DNA of 64,000 nt, from contig CM026402.1 in assembly GCA_014843695.1 (NCBI GenBank), forward strand, positions 21,871,005 through 21,935,004. Direction: 5' to 3'. Positions 58,706 through 64,000 of this stretch are shown piece by piece. Made by a program: the position numbers and the translations under genes. How positions within the stretch are numbered: the stretch's first letter is position 1; the number at the start of each line of letters is the position of its first letter. This stretch comes from Archivesica marissinica. Taxonomy: Eukaryota > Mollusca > Bivalvia > Venerida > Vesicomyidae. The notes beneath the pieces were generated by a model. The model did no database searches, had not been told where the DNA came from, and saw nothing but the letters and a program-made list of their open reading frames with translations.

Positions 58706-59241
58706 CAATATACTAATCATGGGAAGTCTGGTTGCCAACGTGTGAGGTCTCATGGACAGCGATAGCCAATTTGGCTAGTGAGACGCAGGAGTACTCCAGT
58801 CTGGATTCAACCCATAGTACTGAGGAACTCTCCGTCCAGGAGAGGACACAGGATGTCTTGCGGGATCCTGGGGTGGATGACGGCCCCGACCCCCTCCTAG
58901 AGCTACTGCAGACTCAAGGAGAGAGCAGCCTAGAAACAGACCAAGAGGCCGTTCAGGATAGCCTACTGCAAGATTCTGCCACTAGAACCAGGAAAACATG
59001 GATCAAGTGGCCCAAGTCATCAGACAACACATCATTGAAACAACTGGACGAGGACCTAGACAACATCCTCGAAGCATCCATGCAAGGACCAGTAGACCGG
59101 AAGCTGACCACCCTCACCACGCTGATCTACTCTGTAGGTTTGGAGAGGTTTGGACTAGAAGAGAGAATATCACCAAAGGAGCCTCCGAGACCGAACCGAC
59201 GGTAAACCCGTATCCAAAACCTGAGACGTGAACTCAGACAG

Positions 59242-60006
59242 TTGAGGTGGAGATTCCGCAACGGTTCACCAACAGAGAGGATTGGACTAACTCATCTAAG
59301 GGAGACAGTACGGTCACAGCTGACGTCACTACGGAAGGCCGAGAACACGAGAAGAAGGACCAGGGAAAGGGCGAAGAAGAGAGCAGTGTTCACAGCCAAC
59401 CCATACAAGTTCGCAAGATCCCTACTCGACAAAGAAAGGTCAGGGAAGTTGGAAACACCACTGGAAGAGGTTGAGAGATACCTTCATGTTACCCACTCTG
59501 ATCCCAATCGAGAGGACGCGCTAGGGGACTGTGATCGGATCGATCCAGCAAGTGCACCAGAGAAGCAACTGGATGTTACAGAACCAACGCTGGGAGAGGT
59601 AAAGGTCACCATCAAAAAAGCAAGAACTGCTTCAGCGCCTGGACCGAACGACATCCCGTACAAGGTGTACACAATGTGCTCACTACTTCTCAAGCGGTTA
59701 TGGAAGCTCCTGAAAGTAGTCTGGAGGAAGGGAGATGTCCCAGAAGCTTGGAAGGAGGCTGACGGAACATTTACACCAAAGGAACGGAATTCCAAGACGG
59801 TCAACCAGTTCCGAACGATCTCGTTGCTCAACGACGAGGGGAAAATATTCTTCGCCATCCTTGCAAGAAGACTAACACCTTTCCTAACAGGCAATGCATA
59901 CATCAACACTTCAGCCCAGAAGGGAAGGGTTCCCGGTTTCTCAGGCTGCATAGAACACACAAGTGCCCTCACAAGGCAAAAGAAGGTAGGAAGGACCTCA
60001 CCGTAG
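59242..60006 (+). pseudogene. Reverse transcriptase fragment of the R2-group LINE, copy 2
   Basis: Contains RSLLDKERSGKLETPLEEV, SAPGPNDIPYKVY and VNQFRTISLLN, up to the deletion that ends the frame before the first catalytic Asp box. Here the frame joins the upstream coding directly (GAACTCAGACAG), without the extra base seen in copy 1. Confidence 0.78.
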
Positions 60007-60761
60007 TTTGGCTTGACTTAGCCAACGCATACGGGTTAATTCCACACAAGCTGATCTTCACAGCCCTCCGACACTACCATGTAGACGGTCACATACAGAA
60101 AATCATCACCAGCTACCTGGATGGAATCAAGCTCCGGTTTACTGTTGGTGACAAGCTGACCAGATGGCAAAAATTGGAGAAAGGAATTGTCACAGGATGC
60201 ACAGTTTCTGTGGTACTCTTCACTGTGGGGATGAACCTGCTGATCAACGCTGCCCAACGAGAGACACGTGGACCAAAGACGGAATCAGGGATCTATCTCC
60301 CATCTACCCGAGGCTTCATGGATGACCTCACCTTGACTTACAACAACCCATGTTCAAGCTAGGTGGATGCTGACAGCTCTGACAGACATCTTTTAATGGG
60401 GAAGAATGAAGTTCAAGGCAGTCAAATCCAGATCTCTCATCATCAAGAAGGGACAGATTACAGAGAGGTTCAAGCTCTATTTACAGAACGAAGAGATCCC
60501 ATCCATTGTGACGAGTCCAATCAAGTGCATGTGCAAGTGGTTTGATGCAACGTTAAAGGACCGAAATAATGTCACGAAGCTCAAACAACAGGTAGACGAT
60601 GGTCTCAAGAAGATAGACCGTTGCGGACTACCGGGCAAGTTCAAAGCTTGGCTCTACCAGCACGCACTGCTACCAAGACTGATCTGGCCATTGATATTGT
60701 ATGAGGTATCCAGTACGACAGTGGAAGCTCTGGAGAGAGCCACCAGTCGACATCTCAGGAA

Positions 60762-61649
60762 GTGGCTAGGAGTACCCCAAGCTTCACCAGTATTGGACTC
60801 TACGGGAAGAGTAACAAACTACAGCTCCCACTATCTTCACTGGTGGAAGAATTCAAGACGGCCAAGACAAGACTTGTGTTGACTCTGAGGGATTATCCTG
60901 ACCAACTAATCCGTGAGGCAGGGATCCTAACCTGTAGCAGCAGGAAATGGTCAGCGACAGAATCTGTGAACCAGGCAGAGAGCACGCTCAAGCATAAATA
61001 CATTGTGGGAGTGACTGCTGTTGGACGTCAAGGAATCGGTGCAACAAAGACGGTGTTGTGGAGCCGATCAGACCAGAAGGAGAGGCGAGCCATGATCCAG
61101 TCAGAAATCAGGAGAGCAGAGGAACATGCCAGACAAGCAAGGGCGGTGGAAATGGGAGCGCAGGGAGCATGGACTACGTGGAACACCACAGGCAGGAAGC
61201 TGACCTGGGAAGACATCTGGAAGTATGAGCCATTGAGGTTTTCATTTCTCCTTAGGTCCGTCTATGACCTCCTACCATCCCGAGTGAACCTTTGCCGATG
61301 GGGACTCACGGCTGACCCCAAATGCAGCTTATGTGACAGAACAGGCACACTAGAGCATGTCCTGTCATCCTGTTCTACATCACTGACACAGGGCAGATAC
61401 AGATGGAAACACGATTCAGTCCTCAGGGAGATGGCTGACAGTACCATGGGAGACAAGGTGCCTACAAAAGGAAGAAGGCGAAGGCTTCTGGAACTCTGCA
61501 AGCAACGAGGTTGGCGTACTTTGCTGTTCCCTGTAGAAGTAGGCGCGAGAGGCTTCTGTTCCCAGTCCGTTTGCAGACTGATGACAGCAGTTGGGACTAC
61601 TGGTAGAGAGAAAATATATGGCTATCCAGATAATGAGCCAAGCAGCTGA
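60762..61649 (+). pseudogene. CCHC and truncated endonuclease end of the R2-group LINE, copy 2
   Basis: Carries CSLCDRTGTLEHVLSSC, then jumps from REMADSTMGDK into LLELCKQRGWRTLLFPVEVG. The RPDIV and IELTV blocks are deleted, so the nuclease is dead. Confidence 0.75.
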
Positions 61650-61857
61650 ACGGGCTTCAGGCTGGCTGTGGCTGACACGAGAGAAGAGCTGGAAGCAATC
61701 AACCAACGCGCAGTGACTGATCACCACTGTGGGCCCACCGCCACCAGAGTGTCCATGGAATTTGAGGGCCGAAACACTCAAGGACGGTGGCATCCATGCT
61801 GATGATGTTGGTTGAGAAGCAGTCTACATTCCATATCAGATTATAGACTTATTATAT

Positions 61858-62735
61858 CACAATCTGTAAGTTAGGCGTAGATACATACTTATTCTGTAAT
61901 GTAGGTATATGTACATGCTTAATCTGCGATGTAGGTATGCAAGTACTTAATCTGTAATGCAGGTATATATACATACTTAATCTGCAACGTGGGTATGCAA
62001 GTACTTAATCTGTAATGCAGGTATATATACATACTTAATCTGCAACGTGGGTATGCAAGTACTTAATATGTAATGTAGGTATATGTACATACTTACTCTG
62101 CGATGTAGGTATGAAAGTACTTAATATATAATGTAGGTATATGTACATACTTAATCTGCGATGTAGGAATGCAAGTACTTAATCTGTAATACAGGTATAT
62201 GTACATACTTAATCTGCAAAGTATGTATGCAAGTACTTAATATGTAATGTAGGTATATGTACATACTTAATCTGCGATGTAGGAATGCAAGTACTTAATC
62301 TGTAATGCAGGTATATGTACATACTTAATCTGCAACGTAAGTATGCAATTACTTAATCTGTAATGTAGGTATATGTACATACATAATCTGCGATGTAGGT
62401 ATGCACGTACTTAATATGTAATGTAGGTATATGTACATACTTTATCTGCAACGTAAGTATGCAAGTACTTAATATGTAATGTAGGTATATGTACATACTT
62501 AATCTGCAACGTATGTATGCTAGTACTTAATATGTAATGCAGGTATATATACATACTTAATCTGCAACGTATGTATGCAAGTACTTAATATGTAATGTAG
62601 GCATAGAAATATATTTAATCTGTAATTTAGGTGTAGAAATATATTTAATCGTTAAAAGGTTAGGTGTATATACATACTTAATATGTAATGTAGGTACAAT
62701 ACATACTTAATATGTAATTAAAGCATACAAGCAAA
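61858..62735. repeat. 58-bp tandem repeat, copy 2, about 15 units
   Basis: ACATACTTAATCTGCAACGT and GTACTTAATATGTAATGTAG alternate. It is threefold longer than in copy 1. Confidence 0.88.
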
Positions 62736-62829
62736 CTTAACCTGTATTATATGTATATACACATATTTTGTATATAACTTAAATCTGTAATCATACTTAA
62801 TCTGTAACATAAGTATGCAAAATACTTAA

Positions 62830-63252
62830 AGCGACATTACATCGGTGAAAATGCGAATTTTTACATAATGTAATTTCCTATTATCTGGTATAATTGTTTC
62901 CCAAATATTTGCCTCAAAGGCTGAGTACTTCATCTAATGAACAGATGTTGTATACGACGTTTGTTGACATAACAAAGTAATGTAAATAGGATCAACATCC
63001 ATGCGATGTGTTCATCCTGAATACCACGAGTTGTGGTACAGATACCGTTATATCTTTTAGGCTAATGCGATTTAACATATCTCTAAATGACAGTAGCATG
63101 CGCTTGGCATATACTCCAATAATAAAACAAACGTCAATTCAGAAGCATAGCTGACAGTTATCTGAAATCCTACTTTCACTTTCGAGTGTTTGTATACCAC
63201 AAAAGCACACTTTATGTATATAAATCTGTGCTTTTTGCATTGTAATGTTTCT
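62830..63252. mobile_element. TTAA MITE, type 1, inverted, complete, copy 2
   Basis: TTAA at 62826-62829 and 63253-63256. Ends AGCGACATTACATCG and, reverse-complemented, AGAAACATTACAATG. Copy 1 (20080-20499) has lost the left end. Confidence 0.7.
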
Positions 63253-63282
63253 TTAATACACCATGCGGATAAACATACTTAA

Positions 63283-63740
63283 AGCAGCATTACATCGTAA
63301 TAAAGGATGTTTTGGGTAAAATATAAATACTAATGTGTGTGTGTTTACAAAAATCGAAATAGTCGCTCAGAAACGATAAAATTCCAATACATTTAAACCG
63401 TCGTATACGCGAATTTGTTTATCAACACACGAAATTTAAACACGCACAGCGCGCATGGGTGAAACAACAGAGGATGTAGAAAACAACGTACATATTTTGA
63501 ACATGAAAGACTATCTATCTTCCTCTAATGTTGAACCCCTCGCGGGAATGTAGAAATTTCCCTAAAAGACTTAGCTAACAGAGGTATGAATCAACATATC
63601 AAGTAATTTAATTAAAAAAGACAACGTGGGACAAATGGGGACGATGCATTCCGAATGCAAACAAGTGTTGACGATGCGTTCCGGTTGTAAACAAGTGCGT
63701 GACCGATCGACTCGGAAATTTCATACGATGTAATGCTGCT
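63283..63740. mobile_element. TTAA MITE, type 2, present only in copy 2
   Basis: TTAA at 63279-63282 and 63741-63744, with perfect 17-base inverted ends AGCAGCATTACATCGTA. Copy 1 has a single TTAA at the same place (20526-20529), an exact empty site. No coding capacity is seen in 458 bases. Confidence 0.9.
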
Positions 63741-64000
63741 TTAACCTGCAATGGAAGTATGCATACATACTTATTATATCAAGTAGGTATATAGTATACA
63801 CCGGGGGTTCTAAAAATGCCAGTAGTTGACCCATATTTTATTCTCGAAAATACATTTCTAAGCACAATTGTTGTATTAAAATAATGTGTTCAATATCATC
63901 AAATTGATTATAAAATCATAAAATCATCAAAACATGCACGACGCAGTGATATAGATCTTAACCACCTCGCTGGTAGGCATTGAGTAGTTGGAATGATTAG

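Larger units (their letters stand above)
58715..61850 (+). mobile_element. R2-group LINE, degraded, copy 2
   Basis: Same insertion as copy 1, with its own breaks. TAA at 59203-59205 closes the N-terminal frame. A deletion of about 16 bases near 59966 and an extra base near 60339 shift the RT frame. About 243 bases are missing at 61440, removing the nuclease active site. It keeps the 39 bases lost from copy 1 and the GAA codon where copy 1 has a stop. FMDD is at 60315-60326. Confidence 0.87.
50782..64000. repeat. Segmental duplication, copy 2 (runs off the window)
   Basis: Same order and orientation as 8346-20785, but about 780 bases longer, from array expansions, a LINE changed by small deletions, and a new MITE. 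It could be a true tandem paralogue or a second haplotype placed in series. Confidence 0.93.

Overview
The window looks like animal nuclear DNA, most likely a lophotrochozoan and probably a mollusc (bivalve-like). It is A+T-rich and intron-rich. It holds tRNA-derived SINEs, an R2-group LINE with a restriction-like endonuclease, a Tx1/L1-group LINE, TTAA-flanked MITEs, a HARBI1-like DNA transposon, and degenerate repeats with motifs such as 'AATAACTCTGGTTTCAC' and 'AAAATGGCCACC'. The taxon is inferred from these repeat types, not from a marker gene.

The main gene lies on the + strand and is an immunoglobulin-superfamily cell-surface receptor. Eight Ig-like exons can be traced by splice sites, reading frame and the Cys/Trp/Cys pattern: 7874-8212, 10361-10675, 12940-13248, 22697-22966, 23256-23567, 26124-26399, 28220-28510 and 37169-37513. 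They are followed by a fibronectin type III exon (38491-38796), a transmembrane exon (39396-39527) and small cytoplasmic exons (42485-42518, 43231-43302, 43619-43686, 44336-44360, 44699-44820). All ectodomain exons are symmetrical phase 1-1. Eight Ig + FnIII + TM resembles nephrin-like proteins, but the tail is rich in YxxL/V motifs (YTNV, YEHL, YEVV, YDVL, YTSL) like immune-receptor tails. No signal-peptide exon and no 3' terminal exon were found.

Region by region: 1-2218 has no recognisable gene. 2219-2892 is a minus-strand relic of a repeated gene family. 2893-3892 is an N gap and 3893-6770 a 34-bp satellite. 7874-44820 is the receptor gene, whose introns carry nearly all the mobile and tandem DNA. 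44821-49781 is a 55-bp array and 49782-50781 a second N gap. 50782-64000 is a second copy of 8346-20785, containing the Ig2 and Ig3 exons of a paralogous gene, or of the other haplotype, and it runs off the window.

The most unusual structure is that at three different exons (Ig3, Ig5 and the last cytoplasmic exon) a tandem array starts in the exon's final bases, contains its 5' splice site, and has multiplied that donor from about 12 to about 90 times. The Ig5 array also repeats an acceptor-like CAG, so each unit could act as an 18-nt, frame-preserving microexon. Comparing the two copies of the duplication gives an empty and a filled site for a TTAA MITE, independent decay of one LINE, and large copy-number changes in every array.
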